In this document: positions 1 through 9,337 of the stretch, piece by piece | Position numbering within the stretch: position 1 is the stretch's first letter | Layout of the letters: every line of letters begins with the position of its first letter | NCBI GenBank assembly: GCA_020832085.1 | Contig: JAFIFJ010000104.1 | Coordinates: forward strand, 21,587 to 85,586 | Source of the DNA: Gammaproteobacteria bacterium | GTDB lineage: Bacteria > Pseudomonadota > Gammaproteobacteria > Pseudomonadales > Azotimanducaceae | Length of the DNA: 64,000 nt | Direction of reading: 5' to 3' | Notes under the pieces: generated by a model | What the model saw: only the letters and a program-made list of their open reading frames with translations | What the model was told of the DNA's origin: nothing | Database searches by the model: none | Made by a program: the position numbers and the translations under genes

Positions 1-532
1 CGTCGCCGGCGTTGGGCAGCATCAGCACCAGGAAAAAGTCCACCATCCCCGCCACCTGATACTCGCTCTGGCCGACGCCCACGGTCTCCACCAGGATGAC
101 GTCGTAGCCGGCGGCCTCGCAGAGCAGTTTGGTTTCGCGGGTCTTCTGGGCGACGCCGCCGAGGGCCCCGGCCGAGGGTGAGGGCCGGATGAAGGCATGG
201 GTTTCCCGTGATAGTTCTTCCATGCGGGTCTTGTCACCGAGGATGGAACCGCCGCTGACCGGTGAACTCGGATCCACGGCCAGCACGGCGACCTTGTGAC
301 CCTGCCTGATCAGGTGGCGCCCGAAGGCCTCGATGAAGGTGGATTTGCCCACGCCCGGACTGCCGCTGATGCCGATGCGGATGCTGCGTCCGGTGTGAGG
401 CAGCGCGGCCTGCAGCAGGGCCTGGGCGGCCTCGCGGTCGGCGTCGCGGGTGCTCTCCACCAGGGTGATGGCCTTGGCCAGCGCCCGCCGCTGGCCGCCA
501 AGGATGTCTTCGATGGCGGGGGCTGCGGTCAA
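1..532 (-). CDS. meaB: MeaB/ArgK-type GTPase, methylmalonyl-CoA mutase chaperone (3' part outside window)
   Basis: This G3E-family P-loop GTPase loads and protects adenosylcobalamin on methylmalonyl-CoA mutase. About 177 codons are visible, running off the window edge. The Walker A motif GSPGVGKST lies near residue 60, followed by the family stretches [16 protein letters not shown] and [10 protein letters not shown]. The frame opens at a TTG (530-532) two bases after the stop of the mutase gene upstream on the same strand; no ATG serves as well, so the exact start is uncertain. Its position directly behind scpA is the usual mutase-chaperone arrangement and indicates one operon. The C-terminal dimerisation part is not seen. 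Confidence 0.9.
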   Translation of the reverse strand, partial: MTAAPAIEDILGGQRRALAKAITLVESTRDADREAAQALLQAALPHTGRSIRIGISGSPGVGKSTFIEAFGRHLIRQGHKVAVLAVDPSSPVSGGSILGDKTRMEELSRETHAFIRPSPSAGALGGVAQKTRETKLLCEAAGYDVILVETVGVGQSEYQVAGMVDFFLVLMLPNAGD

Positions 533-534
533 GC

Positions 535-2703
535 TCAGGCCGCCTGGCTGTGCTCGATGGCCTTGAGCACGTCCCGGGCCGCTGCAGGAATGCGCGTCCC
601 CGGTCCGAAGATGGCCACCGCGCCTGCCTGGGTCAGGAAGTCGTAGTCCTTGCGCGGGATGACGCCGCCCACCACCACCAGGATGTCGCTGGCACCTTCC
701 TGCTTCAGGGCGGCAATGAGCTGCGGCACCAGGGTCTTGTGGCCGGCGGCCTGGGAGGACACGCCCACCACATGGACGTCGTTTTCCACCGCCTGCCGTG
801 CCACTTCCTCGGGGGTTGAGAACATGGGTGAGAGGTCGATGTCGAAGCCGAGATCGGCGAAGGCCGTGGCGATGACCTTGGCGCCGCGGTCATGGCCGTC
901 CTGGCCCATCTTTGACACCAGCATGCGTGGCCGCCGGCCCTGCCTCTCCACGAAGCCGGCTATGTCCTGCTTCAGCCCCTGCCAGTCCGCATCATCCTGC
1001 CAGGCACTGCCGTAGACGCCGGAGACGGTCTGGGACTGGGCCTTGAAGCGGCCGTATTCCTTCTCCAGGGCGGAGGAGATCTCGCCGCCGGTGGCCCGCA
1101 CCCGGGTGGCGGCCACGGCCAGCTCCAGCAGATTGCCCTCGCCGCTTCGGGCCGCCTCTTCGAGGGCGTTCAGGGCGGCGGTCACCGCCTGCTCGTCGCG
1201 GCTGGCGCGGATCGACTCGAGGCGGCGGATCTGGGATTCCCGGACGGCATCGTTGTCGATGTCGAGAATCTCGACGGCTTCGTCCTGGCCGTCACCGAGC
1301 TGGTACTTGTTGACGCCGACGATGACGTCCTCGCCGCGATCGATGCGCGCCTGCTTGCGGGCGGCGGCCTCCTCGATGCGCAGCTTCGGCAGGCCGGTTT
1401 CGATGGCGCGGGCCATGCCGCCCTGTGCTTCCACTTCCTCGATCAGTGCCCAGGCTTTCTCGGCGATGTCCCGGGTCAGCTTTTCCATCATGTAGGAGCC
1501 GCCCCAGGGGTCCACCACCTGGGGAATGCCGGTTTCTTCCTGCAGGATGAGCTGGGTGTTGCGGGCGATGCGGGCGGAGAATTCCGTCGGCAGGGCGATG
1601 GCCTCGTCCAGGGCATTGGTGTGCAGGGACTGGGTGCCGCCGAACACGGCCGCCATGGCTTCGATGGTGGTCCGCACCACGTTGTTGTAGGGATCCTGTT
1701 CGGTGAGCGACCAGCCCGAAGTCTGGCTGTGGCAGCGCAGCATCTTCGAGCGCGCATCCTTGGGATTGAAGCCGTCGATGATCCGCGACCACAAGAGCCG
1801 GGCGGCGCGCAGCTTGGCAATCTCCATGTAGAAGTTCATGCCGATGCCCCAGAAGAAGGACAGCCGCGGGGCGAACTCGTCGATCTTGAGGCCCGCCGCC
1901 AGGGCCGTGCGCACGTACTCGAGGCCGTCGGCCAGGGTGTAGGCCAGTTCCAGGGCCGAGTCCGCGCCGGCCTCCTGCATGTGGTAGCCGGAGATGGAAA
2001 TGGTGTTGAAGCGCGGCATGTGGGCGGTGGCGTAGCTGATGATGTCGCCGATGATGCGCATGGACGGCGCGGGCGGGTAGATGTACGTGTGGCGGACCAT
2101 GAACTCCTTCAGGATGTCGTTCTGAATGGTCCCGGAGAGCTTCTCGGGCCCCACGCCCTGTTCTTCGGCGGCGACGATGTAGGCGGCCAGCACCGGCAGC
2201 ACCGCACCGTTCATGGTCATGGACACCGACACCTCGTCCAGTGGAATGCCGTCGAAGAGGATCTTCATGTCCTCCACCGAGTCCACCGCCACGCCGGCCT
2301 TGCCGACGTCGCCGGTGACCCGGGGATGATCGGAATCGTAGCCGCGATGGGTGGCGAGATCGAAGGCCACGGAAATGCCCTGGCCGCCGGCCGCCAGCGC
2401 TTTGCGGTAGAAGGCGTTGGATGCCTCGGCGGTGGAGAAACCGGCGTACTGGCGGATGGGCCAGCGCCGGCCGACGTACATGGTGGCCTGGGGGCCGCGG
2501 ATGAAGGGCTCCAGACCGGGCAGGGAGTCCATGAATGGCAGGTCGGCAGTGTCCGCCCGGGTGTAGAGCGGTTTGAGGTCGATGCCTTCCGGTGTCTGCC
2601 AGGTCAGATCGTCAGGGGTGAGGCCCTTGGATTGTTTGGCGACCAGCGCCTCCCATTCCTCGAAGGTGGCAGGCTTGGGTTGATAGGCGCGTTTCTCGGT
2701 CAT
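535..2703 (-). CDS. scpA: Methylmalonyl-CoA mutase, large single-chain form
   Basis: It interconverts (R)-methylmalonyl-CoA and succinyl-CoA using adenosylcobalamin, the last step that feeds propionyl-CoA carbon into the TCA cycle. The protein is 722 residues, close to E. coli Sbm. The N-terminal substrate barrel has the [11 protein letters not shown] and [17 protein letters not shown] segments. The C-terminal B12-binding domain carries GQDGHDRG, with the cobalt-ligating histidine at residue 604. ATG at 2701-2703; no strong ribosome site precedes it. It lies between a CoA-acylating aldehyde dehydrogenase upstream and meaB downstream on the same strand. Confidence 0.97.
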   Translation of the reverse strand: MTEKRAYQPKPATFEEWEALVAKQSKGLTPDDLTWQTPEGIDLKPLYTRADTADLPFMDSLPGLEPFIRGPQATMYVGRRWPIRQYAGFSTAEASNAFYRKALAAGGQGISVAFDLATHRGYDSDHPRVTGDVGKAGVAVDSVEDMKILFDGIPLDEVSVSMTMNGAVLPVLAAYIVAAEEQGVGPEKLSGTIQNDILKEFMVRHTYIYPPAPSMRIIGDIISYATAHMPRFNTISISGYHMQEAGADSALELAYTLADGLEYVRTALAAGLKIDEFAPRLSFFWGIGMNFYMEIAKLRAARLLWSRIIDGFNPKDARSKMLRCHSQTSGWSLTEQDPYNNVVRTTIEAMAAVFGGTQSLHTNALDEAIALPTEFSARIARNTQLILQEETGIPQVVDPWGGSYMMEKLTRDIAEKAWALIEEVEAQGGMARAIETGLPKLRIEEAAARKQARIDRGEDVIVGVNKYQLGDGQDEAVEILDIDNDAVRESQIRRLESIRASRDEQAVTAALNALEEAARSGEGNLLELAVAATRVRATGGEISSALEKEYGRFKAQSQTVSGVYGSAWQDDADWQGLKQDIAGFVERQGRRPRMLVSKMGQDGHDRGAKVIATAFADLGFDIDLSPMFSTPEEVARQAVENDVHVVGVSSQAAGHKTLVPQLIAALKQEGASDILVVVGGVIPRKDYDFLTQAGAVAIFGPGTRIPAAARDVLKAIEHSQAA

Positions 2704-2747
2704 GATGCGGGACGCTCTGGCTGGACGGATGGAAACCCCTGACGTGA

Positions 2748-2785
2748 CATGGCCTGCGACTGAGCGGACTCAGCGGCAGGCCATG
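2748..2785 (-). terminator. Long hairpin between the aldehyde dehydrogenase gene and scpA
   Basis: Arms CATGGCCTGC (2748-2757) and GCAGGCCATG (2776-2785) pair perfectly. Inside, CTGAG (2760-2764) and CTCAG (2769-2773) pair around CGGA. This gives about 15 base pairs with a small internal loop. No T-run follows on either strand, so it may be a weak or factor-dependent terminator, an mRNA-stabilising hairpin, or a processing site that sets the ratio of the two flanking genes. Confidence 0.5.
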
Positions 2786-2804
2786 GGGGGGACCGGCTTG
2801 GCGC

Positions 2805-4238
2805 TTACTTCAGGCGATCGATTACCGCGCCGAACAGCTGCTGATCCGTGGGCAGCGCCTTGGGGACCGGCAGCGGCTTGGACACCCAGGTGACGTTGAT
2901 CAGGTGCCGCCAATTGATGTTCTCGCAGGTGGAGTTGCCACCCCAGGTGCCGCAGCCCAGGGAGAAGGTCTGCCGCATGCCGTTCCACAGGTTGCCGCTG
3001 TTGGAGGCGGCCTGTGGCTGGTTGACCATGACCCGGGCGGTCTTGGTGCCGTTGGCCAGCTTCATGATGTTGTCGTCGTTGTAGGAGTAAATGCCGCAGG
3101 AGTGGCCCATGCCCTGGTACTCCTGGATGCGGTTGGTCAAGGCCACCGCCTCGTCCATATCCTTGACCTTGTAGAAGGCCATGATGGCGGACAGTTTCTC
3201 GCCGGAGTAGGGATGGTCAGGACCGGTGCCGGTCTCCGGCATGATGATGAACAGCCGGTCCTCGGGAATGTCCACGCCGGCCATGGCGCAGAGCTCCTGG
3301 GGCTTCTTTACCACCGCATCGGGATTGAGGTGGCCGTCTTTCCACAGCACGGCAGCGATCTTGCCGTAGGCGTCCTTCGGCGCGACCCAGCCGCCCTCGG
3401 CTTCCAGGGCCTTGATCAGGTCGTCATGAATGGCTTCCAGCGCGATCACAGAGTTGTCCGAGGAGCAGGAGGCGGCCAGATCGAGGATCTTGGAGATGCG
3501 GATCTTCTCGGCGGCTTCCTTGAGGTTCGCGGATTCATCGACGGTGATCACGGCATTGCCGACGCCGACGCCAAGCGCGGGCGTGCCGCTGGAGTAGGCT
3601 GCGCCGACCATGCCCGCACCGCCGGTGGCGAGAATGAGGTCGCACTGCTTGAGCAGTTCGTTGGTCTTCTCGATGCTCACCGGGCCTACGTCCTGGATCA
3701 GGTCGCGGGGGGCGCCCATCTTCTCCAGTGCGTCCTGCATGCGCTCGATGATCATCTTGTTGGTCTTGTAGGCACGGGGGTGGGGGGCGACGACGATGGC
3801 GTTGCGTCCCTTCACCGCATTGATGCCCTTGATGATCGGCGTGGCTTCCGGGTTGGTGGAGGGGGCGAGGGCACCGATGACGCCCACGGGCTTGGCGATC
3901 TTGACGATCTGCCGCTCGGCATCCTCTTCGATGACGCCTACGGACTTGTCGTTCAGGATGTCCATCAGCGCGGCGCGGATCTTCACCGACATCTTCAGGA
4001 ACTTGCCGTTGTAGTCACCGAGGCGGGTCTCATCGAGGGCATGCTGGGCAAGCTTCTCGGCCACGCCGGGCTGGGCACAGGACCACACCATGGCCCGGAT
4101 CAGCTCGTTGACCCGCTCCTGGGTCGCGTCGGCAATCTGTTCCTGGGCCTTGCGGGCCCGGGCGATGATCTCGGCGATTTCGGCTGCGGCGTTGCCTTCG
4201 GCCGACTGTAGCGGTTGACTCTGAGTTTGTGCGGACAT
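2805..4238 (-). CDS. CoA-acylating aldehyde dehydrogenase (EutE/AdhE-N/SauS-like)
   Basis: The 477-residue protein resembles the CoA-dependent (acylating) aldehyde dehydrogenases that turn an aldehyde plus CoA and NAD(P)+ into an acyl-CoA. Visible features are KPVGVIGALAPSTNP (about 116-130), the nucleotide-binding stretch ILATGGAGMVGAAYSSG, and AASCSSDNSVI with the presumed catalytic Cys258. The start ATG (4236-4238) was chosen over upstream in-frame codons because GCGAGG sits seven bases before it. The substrate cannot be read from sequence. Acetaldehyde, sulfoacetaldehyde and succinate or methylmalonate semialdehyde are candidates. Its place upstream of methylmalonyl-CoA mutase favours a propionyl-CoA-linked role (inference). 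Confidence 0.85.
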   Translation of the reverse strand: MSAQTQSQPLQSAEGNAAAEIAEIIARARKAQEQIADATQERVNELIRAMVWSCAQPGVAEKLAQHALDETRLGDYNGKFLKMSVKIRAALMDILNDKSVGVIEEDAERQIVKIAKPVGVIGALAPSTNPEATPIIKGINAVKGRNAIVVAPHPRAYKTNKMIIERMQDALEKMGAPRDLIQDVGPVSIEKTNELLKQCDLILATGGAGMVGAAYSSGTPALGVGVGNAVITVDESANLKEAAEKIRISKILDLAASCSSDNSVIALEAIHDDLIKALEAEGGWVAPKDAYGKIAAVLWKDGHLNPDAVVKKPQELCAMAGVDIPEDRLFIIMPETGTGPDHPYSGEKLSAIMAFYKVKDMDEAVALTNRIQEYQGMGHSCGIYSYNDDNIMKLANGTKTARVMVNQPQAASNSGNLWNGMRQTFSLGCGTWGGNSTCENINWRHLINVTWVSKPLPVPKALPTDQQLFGAVIDRLK

Positions 4239-4374
4239 GGCAGAACCTCGCTCTGTTGCTGTGTTCTGGCGCGTCCTGCACGGGTGCTGGACGGCGCGAT
4301 GATCTCCGGGTGGCGAAGAATACCACCCCGAAGCTGGATCTGGCAGCGCGCGGCTCGGGCGCGCCAAGCCCTTT

Positions 4375-4869
4375 TCAGGACTTCAGCTTGACTCCGAACT
4401 CGCCTTCGAACAGGGCGGCGTCCTCGCCGTTGGCGGCAATGCTGGTGGCCAGCGGGAAGCGCGCCTTGCCGCTGTCCTTCAGCCTGTCGAAGGCGGCGGC
4501 CTGCTCGCCGAAGCTGCAGACCGCGATGATCTCTTCCGCCACCGGCTTCAGGTAGCGGATCCGCCCCTCGGCCAGGACGATGGAGCCGTGCAGATCGCGC
4601 ATGGCGAGCTGCAGATGCACCATGGACCAGCCGCACAGGGCGCTGATGGCGTAGAGGCTGCCGGCAAAGGCGGTGCCGTGCAGGTTGATGTTGGGAGCCA
4701 GGCCCGCGCCGACCTCCAGGGTCTCGCCGTCGAAGCTCCGGACCTTGATTGCAAGGGCCCGGGTCAGCGGTATGGTGTCGTGCCAGACCGTCTGCAGATC
4801 GTCACACAGCGCGGACAGAGATCGTGTCATGAGCATGGCGCTCCGCATCAGTTCGATGAGGCGGGGCAT
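4375..4869 (-). CDS. YiiD-C-type thioesterase domain protein
   Basis: A 164-residue hotdog-fold protein of the putative thioesterase family found at the C terminus of E. coli YiiD. The diagnostic segment is NLHGTAFAGSLYAISALCGW, followed by IRYLKPV. It may hydrolyse an acyl-CoA, but the substrate is unknown. The ATG at 4867-4869 was chosen because GAGGG lies upstream; a shorter start at 4830 and a TTG at 4908 remain possible. It is the first gene of the minus-strand catabolic set, 136 bp ahead of the aldehyde dehydrogenase. Confidence 0.7.
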   Translation of the reverse strand: MPRLIELMRSAMLMTRSLSALCDDLQTVWHDTIPLTRALAIKVRSFDGETLEVGAGLAPNINLHGTAFAGSLYAISALCGWSMVHLQLAMRDLHGSIVLAEGRIRYLKPVAEEIIAVCSFGEQAAAFDRLKDSGKARFPLATSIAANGEDAALFEGEFGVKLKS

Positions 4870-5215
4870 TATGCCGGGCCCTCGGCGAAGTGCCAGCGCC
4901 AGCGCCAAATTGCGACCGGGTCGCGCCTGACCGGGTCACACCTGACCGGGTCACACCTGATGGGCCGCGACTATAGCGCCCGGGACCCCTTCCGGCACCC
5001 TGTCGGATTTGGGGGTCCTCACCCTCGATGGGGCCTGATGCTTGGGGCGCGCGTGTCCCCTGTGTCAAAATAGTCAGCTGCGCCGGTTTTCTCTGGTTCT
5101 CCTGCGCCCGGTCCTGTTTGCCCCGGGAGGCAGTCCTGCGGATGAGGAAGCAGCGGATCGAGCGGGCTGCCCCCAGGCGCATCATGAAGCTGCATCATGT
5201 ATAGGAACTTGCAGG
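4870..5215. other. Divergent intergenic region between the thioesterase and acyl-CoA dehydrogenase genes
   Basis: This 346 bp gap between two divergent gene sets must hold the promoters for both, but no clear sigma-70 pair stands out. It contains three 15 bp tandem repeats (4914-4958) and a direct repeat GCATCATG at 5179-5186 and 5192-5199, just upstream of the acyl-CoA dehydrogenase ribosome site, where a regulator could bind. No convincing gene is seen in it. Confidence 0.5.
4914..4958. repeat. Three tandem 15 bp repeats
   Basis: The unit GACCGGGTCACACCT occurs exactly twice (4929-4943, 4944-4958) and once with two changes (4914-4928). The inner GACCGGGTC is a near-palindrome. The repeats sit in the divergent control region and could be operator copies or simple slippage products. 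Confidence 0.8.
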
Positions 5216-6391
5216 ATGGATTTCGAACTCAACGACGATCAGGTCGCCTACATCGAGACGGCACGGCAGTTCGCGGCCAAGGCCATGGCGCCGAAGGCGG
5301 CGGAGTGGGACGCGGGGGCGATTTTCCCCAAGGACGTGCTGCGGGAAGCGGGCGAGCTCGGCTTCATGGCCCTGTACACCCCCGAGGATGTGGGCGGCAT
5401 GGGGCTGTCGCGTCTCGATTCCAGCCTGATCTTCGAGGAACTCGCGGGCGGCTGCACCTCCACCGCGGCCTACATGACCATTCACAACATGGCACTGTGG
5501 ATGATCGCGAGCTTCGGAACGGAAGCCATTCGCGAGCAGTTCTGTCCCAAGCTCATCAGTGGCGAGACGCTGGCTTCCTACTGCCTGACGGAGCCCGGAG
5601 CCGGGTCGGACGCGGCTTCGCTGCGGACCACAGCGCGCATCGACGGCGACGAATACGTCCTCAACGGCCAGAAGATGTTCATCTCCGGCGCCGGCGACAC
5701 CGACGTGCTGGTGGTCATGGCCCGGGTGGCGGATGGCGATGGCCCGCGCCCCGGTGCCAAGGGCATTTCGAGTTTCGTGGTCCCGGCTGACACTGCCGGC
5801 ATCTCCTTCGGACGCAAGGAAGAAAAGATGGGCTGGAACAGCCAGCCCACCCGCGCGATCACCTTCGAGGATGCGCGCATTCCCGCAGGCAACCGTCTCG
5901 GCGCCGAAGGGGAAGGGTTCAAGATCGCCATGAAGGGGCTCGACGGCGGTCGCATCAACATCGCCACCACCGCCGTGGGTACCGCCCAGGCCGCCCTGGA
6001 CACCAGCGCCCGCTACGTCCAGGAACGGCAGCAGTTCGGCGGGCCCATCAGCCAGTTCCAGTCGGTGCAGTTCAAACTCGCTGACATGGCCACGGAGCTG
6101 GTGGCGGCCCGGCAGATGGTGCGCATGGCGGCATCGAGGCTCGATGCCGGCCACCCCGAGGCCACCGTCTACTGCGCCATGGCCAAGCGCTTCGCCACTG
6201 ATGTGGCCTTCGAAGTGTGCAACGAGGCCGTGCAGCTGCACGGCGGCTACGGCTACATCCGCGAGTATCCGCTGGAGCGTCACCTGCGTGATGTGCGGGT
6301 ACATCAGATTCTGGAAGGAACCAACGAGATCATGCGCGTCATCATTTCCCGGCGCGTACTGATGGAAGGGGCAACCGAGGTGATCCGATGA
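5216..6391 (+). CDS. Acyl-CoA dehydrogenase, probably isobutyryl-CoA dehydrogenase
   Basis: FAD enzyme of 391 residues that introduces an alpha-beta double bond into an acyl-CoA. Family signatures are CLTEPGAGSDAASL (123-136) and LHGGYGYIREYPLERHLRD (341-359). ILEGTNEIMR supplies the catalytic base Glu367. The ATG at 5216 was chosen because AGGA lies upstream and the family normally begins right at MDFELNDDQ. The next genes encode valine-pathway enzymes, so isobutyryl-CoA to methacrylyl-CoA is the likely reaction (inference from context). Its stop overlaps the following ATG (ATGA). Confidence 0.93.
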   Translation: MDFELNDDQVAYIETARQFAAKAMAPKAAEWDAGAIFPKDVLREAGELGFMALYTPEDVGGMGLSRLDSSLIFEELAGGCTSTAAYMTIHNMALWMIASFGTEAIREQFCPKLISGETLASYCLTEPGAGSDAASLRTTARIDGDEYVLNGQKMFISGAGDTDVLVVMARVADGDGPRPGAKGISSFVVPADTAGISFGRKEEKMGWNSQPTRAITFEDARIPAGNRLGAEGEGFKIAMKGLDGGRINIATTAVGTAQAALDTSARYVQERQQFGGPISQFQSVQFKLADMATELVAARQMVRMAASRLDAGHPEATVYCAMAKRFATDVAFEVCNEAVQLHGGYGYIREYPLERHLRDVRVHQILEGTNEIMRVIISRRVLMEGATEVIR

Positions 6392-7176
6392 TCAAGAGCA
6401 GCACCGACAAACTCAAAGTAGCGATCGAAGGCAATACCGCCGTCATCACCGTCGACAACCCGGCGGCCAACGTCTGGGACGAAGAAAGTCTCAGTGGCCT
6501 GAAGGATCTGGTGGGCCAGCTCAACGAGGACCGCGACATCTACGCCGTGGTGGTCACCGGAGCGGGCGAGAAGTTCTTCTCCGCCGGTGCCGACCTGAAA
6601 GTCTTCGCCGACGGTGACAAGTCCCGGGCCCGGATCATGGCGCGCTGCTTCGGCGAAGCCTTCGAGGCCCTGGCCAACTATCGCGGCGTCACCATTGCGG
6701 CCATCAATGGCTATGCCATGGGCGGCGGACTGGAATTCGCCATGGCCTGCGACATCCGCATTGCCGAAGAGCACGCCCAGATGGCCCTGCCCGAAGGCAC
6801 GGTGGGCCTGCTGCCCTGTGGCGGCGGTACCCAGAATCTGCCCTGGATCGTCGGTGAAGGCTGGGCCAAGCGCATCATTCTCTGCGGTGAGCGCGTGGAT
6901 GCCGCCACCGCCGAGCGCATCGGCCTGGTGGAGCAGGTGGTGGCCAAGGGTGAAGCGCTGACCACTGCCAAGGCCCTGGCGGCCAAGGTGGCCAAGCAGA
7001 GCCCGGTGTCCGTCACCGCCTGCAAGACTCTGATCCAGCAGGCCCGGCAGCGGCCCATGGCCACGGCCTACTCACACGAACGCGAGGCCTTCGTCGATTT
7101 GTTCGACAGCGCGGATCAGAAGGAGGGGGTCAACGCCTTCCTCGAAAAGCGCCAAGCGGAATGGAAGAACGCATGA
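6388..7176 (+). CDS. Enoyl-CoA hydratase
   Basis: Crotonase-fold protein of 262 residues that adds water to 2-enoyl-CoA. The oxyanion-hole stretch FFSAGADLK and the two catalytic glutamates are present: Glu116 in MGGGLEFAMACD and Glu136 in ALPEGTVGL. In this operon methacrylyl-CoA is the likely substrate, giving 3-hydroxyisobutyryl-CoA. It overlaps both neighbours by four bases, which implies coupled translation. Confidence 0.93.
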   Translation: MIKSSTDKLKVAIEGNTAVITVDNPAANVWDEESLSGLKDLVGQLNEDRDIYAVVVTGAGEKFFSAGADLKVFADGDKSRARIMARCFGEAFEALANYRGVTIAAINGYAMGGGLEFAMACDIRIAEEHAQMALPEGTVGLLPCGGGTQNLPWIVGEGWAKRIILCGERVDAATAERIGLVEQVVAKGEALTTAKALAAKVAKQSPVSVTACKTLIQQARQRPMATAYSHEREAFVDLFDSADQKEGVNAFLEKRQAEWKNA

Positions 7177-8330
7177 CCATCGAAGAAAAGTTGCTGAATG
7201 ACGCTGACGCGCCAGCCATTCTCGCTGAGTGGAACACCGCTGACGGCCATGTGCTCGGCGTGATCACGCTGAACGTACCGAAGACCCTGAACTCCCTGAC
7301 CCTGGACATGATCCGCATCATGGACCCGCAGCTGCGGTCCTGGGCCGATGACGACCGGGTCGCGGGCATCTACCTGCGCGGAACCGGTGAGCGGGCCTTC
7401 TGTGCCGGCGGTGACATCCAGGCCCTGTACCGGTCGGTGACCAGGAATCACGCCGCCGGTGAGCAGGTGGACGACCATGCGGTGACCTTCTTCGAGGAGG
7501 AATACCGGCTCGACCATCTGCTGCACCGCTATCCCAAGCCGGTGATCTGCTTCGGTAATGGTGTGGTCATGGGGGGCGGCCTCGGCCTGCTCTCGGCTTC
7601 GAGCCATGCCGTGGTCACCGAGACCAGCCGGGTGGCCATGCCCGAAATCACCATCGGCCTGTTCCCGGATGCCGGCGGCACCTCGCTGCTGACCCGGATG
7701 CCGGGCTCCATGGGGCTCTTTCTCGGTCTCACCGGCGCCCAGATCAATGGCAGCGATGCGCTGGAAGTGGGTCTCGGCCGGTTTCTCGTGGCCTCCGACA
7801 AGCAGGCGGAACTGGAGCAGGCGCTGCTCAGCCAGGCCTGGTCCGGCGACGGTGCAGGGGAAAAACTCGATGCCCTGCTGGCACCCTTCGATGCGGATGC
7901 CCGTTCGAAGCGTCCAGAGTCGAAGGTGGCTCCCAACCGCAGCGCCATTGATGGAGCCCTCGACGGCCGGCAGGGCGACTACGAGGCCGTCATCGCCGGG
8001 GTGCGCTCCCTGGCCGGACGTGACGGCTGGGTGGACAAGGGCCTCGCCACCCTGGAGAAGGGTTGCCCCGTCACCGCCGGTATCGTCGTCGAGCAGCTTG
8101 CCCGTGCGCAGGGCATGGCGCTTGCTGACATGTTCCGGATGGAAATGGTGATCGGCACCCACTGTGCCCGTCTGCCCGACTTCGCCGAGGGTGTCCGGGC
8201 ACTGCTGATCGACAAGGATCAGGCGCCGAAGTGGAGCGTGCCGTCCCTGGACGGATTGCCCCGGGAGCGGGTGCTGGAACATTTTGCAGCGCCCTGGGAC
8301 ACCAATCCCCTGGCCGACCTGCGCGATTGA
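7173..8330 (+). CDS. 3-hydroxyisobutyryl-CoA hydrolase (HIBCH family)
   Basis: Crotonase-fold hydrolase of 385 residues that releases 3-hydroxyisobutyrate from its CoA ester in valine breakdown. It carries the HIBCH-type active site in AMPEITIGLFPDAGG (Glu158, Asp166) and the long family C-terminal domain with FRMEMVIGTHCARLPDFAEG and LIDKDQAPKW, which plain hydratases lack. The ATG at 7173 overlaps the upstream stop and has GGAAG close before it; another ATG at 7161 is possible. A 45 bp gap separates it from mmsB. Confidence 0.92.
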   Translation: MTIEEKLLNDADAPAILAEWNTADGHVLGVITLNVPKTLNSLTLDMIRIMDPQLRSWADDDRVAGIYLRGTGERAFCAGGDIQALYRSVTRNHAAGEQVDDHAVTFFEEEYRLDHLLHRYPKPVICFGNGVVMGGGLGLLSASSHAVVTETSRVAMPEITIGLFPDAGGTSLLTRMPGSMGLFLGLTGAQINGSDALEVGLGRFLVASDKQAELEQALLSQAWSGDGAGEKLDALLAPFDADARSKRPESKVAPNRSAIDGALDGRQGDYEAVIAGVRSLAGRDGWVDKGLATLEKGCPVTAGIVVEQLARAQGMALADMFRMEMVIGTHCARLPDFAEGVRALLIDKDQAPKWSVPSLDGLPRERVLEHFAAPWDTNPLADLRD

Positions 8331-8375
8331 TCGGATCGCGCCGGCCGGCGCGGTGCTAACGGGAGGAGACAAGGC

Positions 8376-9287
8376 ATGGCACGGATCGGATTCATCGGTC
8401 TCGGCAATATGGGCGGCCCGATGGCGCTCAATCTGGTGAAGGCGGGGCATGACGTCGTGGCCTTCGATCTGGTGGAGGCGGCCCTTGCGAAACTGCGGGA
8501 AGCCGGCGCCGGGACCGCGGCTTCGGCGCGGGAAGCTGCTGTGGACGCCGATTTCGTCGTCTCCATGCTGCCGGCTGGACGTCACGTGGAAGGTGTCTAC
8601 TTGAGCCAGGAGAACAACGCCTGCCTGCTGGACGAGATCGCCGCCGACACGGTGATCATCGATTGCTCGACCATTGCCGCCGAAACGGCGCGCAAGGTGG
8701 CGGCAGCCGCTGCCGAGCGCGGACGCAAGATGCTCGACGCGCCGGTTTCCGGTGGTGTGGGTGGCGCCGAGGCCGGAACGCTGACGTTCATGGTGGGCGG
8801 CGATGGGAAGGTGGTGGATCAAGCCCGGCCCATTCTCGAGGCCATGGGCAAGAACATCTTCCACGCCGGCGACTCCGGTGCCGGTCAGGTGGCGAAGATG
8901 TGCAACAACATGCTGCTGGCGGTGCTGATGTCAGGCACGGCCGAGGCCATCGGACTCGGGGTCGCCAACGGCCTCGATCCGGCAGTGCTGTCCAACATCA
9001 TGAAGCAGTCTTCCGGCGGCAACTGGGCGTTGAACGTCTACAACCCCTACCCGGGTGTGATGGAAGGCGTGCCGGCATCCCGCGGTTACACCGGAGGCTT
9101 CCAGGTGGATCTCATGATCAAGGATCTCACCCTGGCCATGGATGGGGCCGCTGCAGCGGGCCAGCCGACGCCCATGGGTGCGCTGGCGCGTTCGCTCTAC
9201 GTGCTGCACAAGAACAACGGCGCGGAAGGCCAGGACGACGCCGGCGGGCTGGATTTCTCCAGCATCCAGAAGTTCTACGGCAAGTAG
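8376..9287 (+). CDS. mmsB: 3-hydroxyisobutyrate dehydrogenase
   Basis: NAD-dependent enzyme of 303 residues oxidising 3-hydroxyisobutyrate to methylmalonate semialdehyde. The Rossmann motif GFIGLGNMGGPMA starts at residue 5, the substrate loop DAPVSGGVGGAEAG at 121, and the catalytic lysine is Lys174 in QVAKMCNNM. GGGAGGAG lies shortly before the ATG. It is the last gene of the operon; a hexamer repeat array follows, then a convergent gene. No mmsA-type dehydrogenase is adjacent. Confidence 0.95.
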   Translation: MARIGFIGLGNMGGPMALNLVKAGHDVVAFDLVEAALAKLREAGAGTAASAREAAVDADFVVSMLPAGRHVEGVYLSQENNACLLDEIAADTVIIDCSTIAAETARKVAAAAAERGRKMLDAPVSGGVGGAEAGTLTFMVGGDGKVVDQARPILEAMGKNIFHAGDSGAGQVAKMCNNMLLAVLMSGTAEAIGLGVANGLDPAVLSNIMKQSSGGNWALNVYNPYPGVMEGVPASRGYTGGFQVDLMIKDLTLAMDGAAAAGQPTPMGALARSLYVLHKNNGAEGQDDAGGLDFSSIQKFYGK

Positions 9288-9337
9288 GGCTCGTGTCGCT
9301 GATGAGTATCCGTTAGCTGGGATTGGATCGCGTCCAA

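Noticed and set aside
7116..8864. 582-codon antisense frame over the HIBCH and mmsB genes
   Set aside because: Composition is the reverse-strand shadow of two well-supported enzymes.
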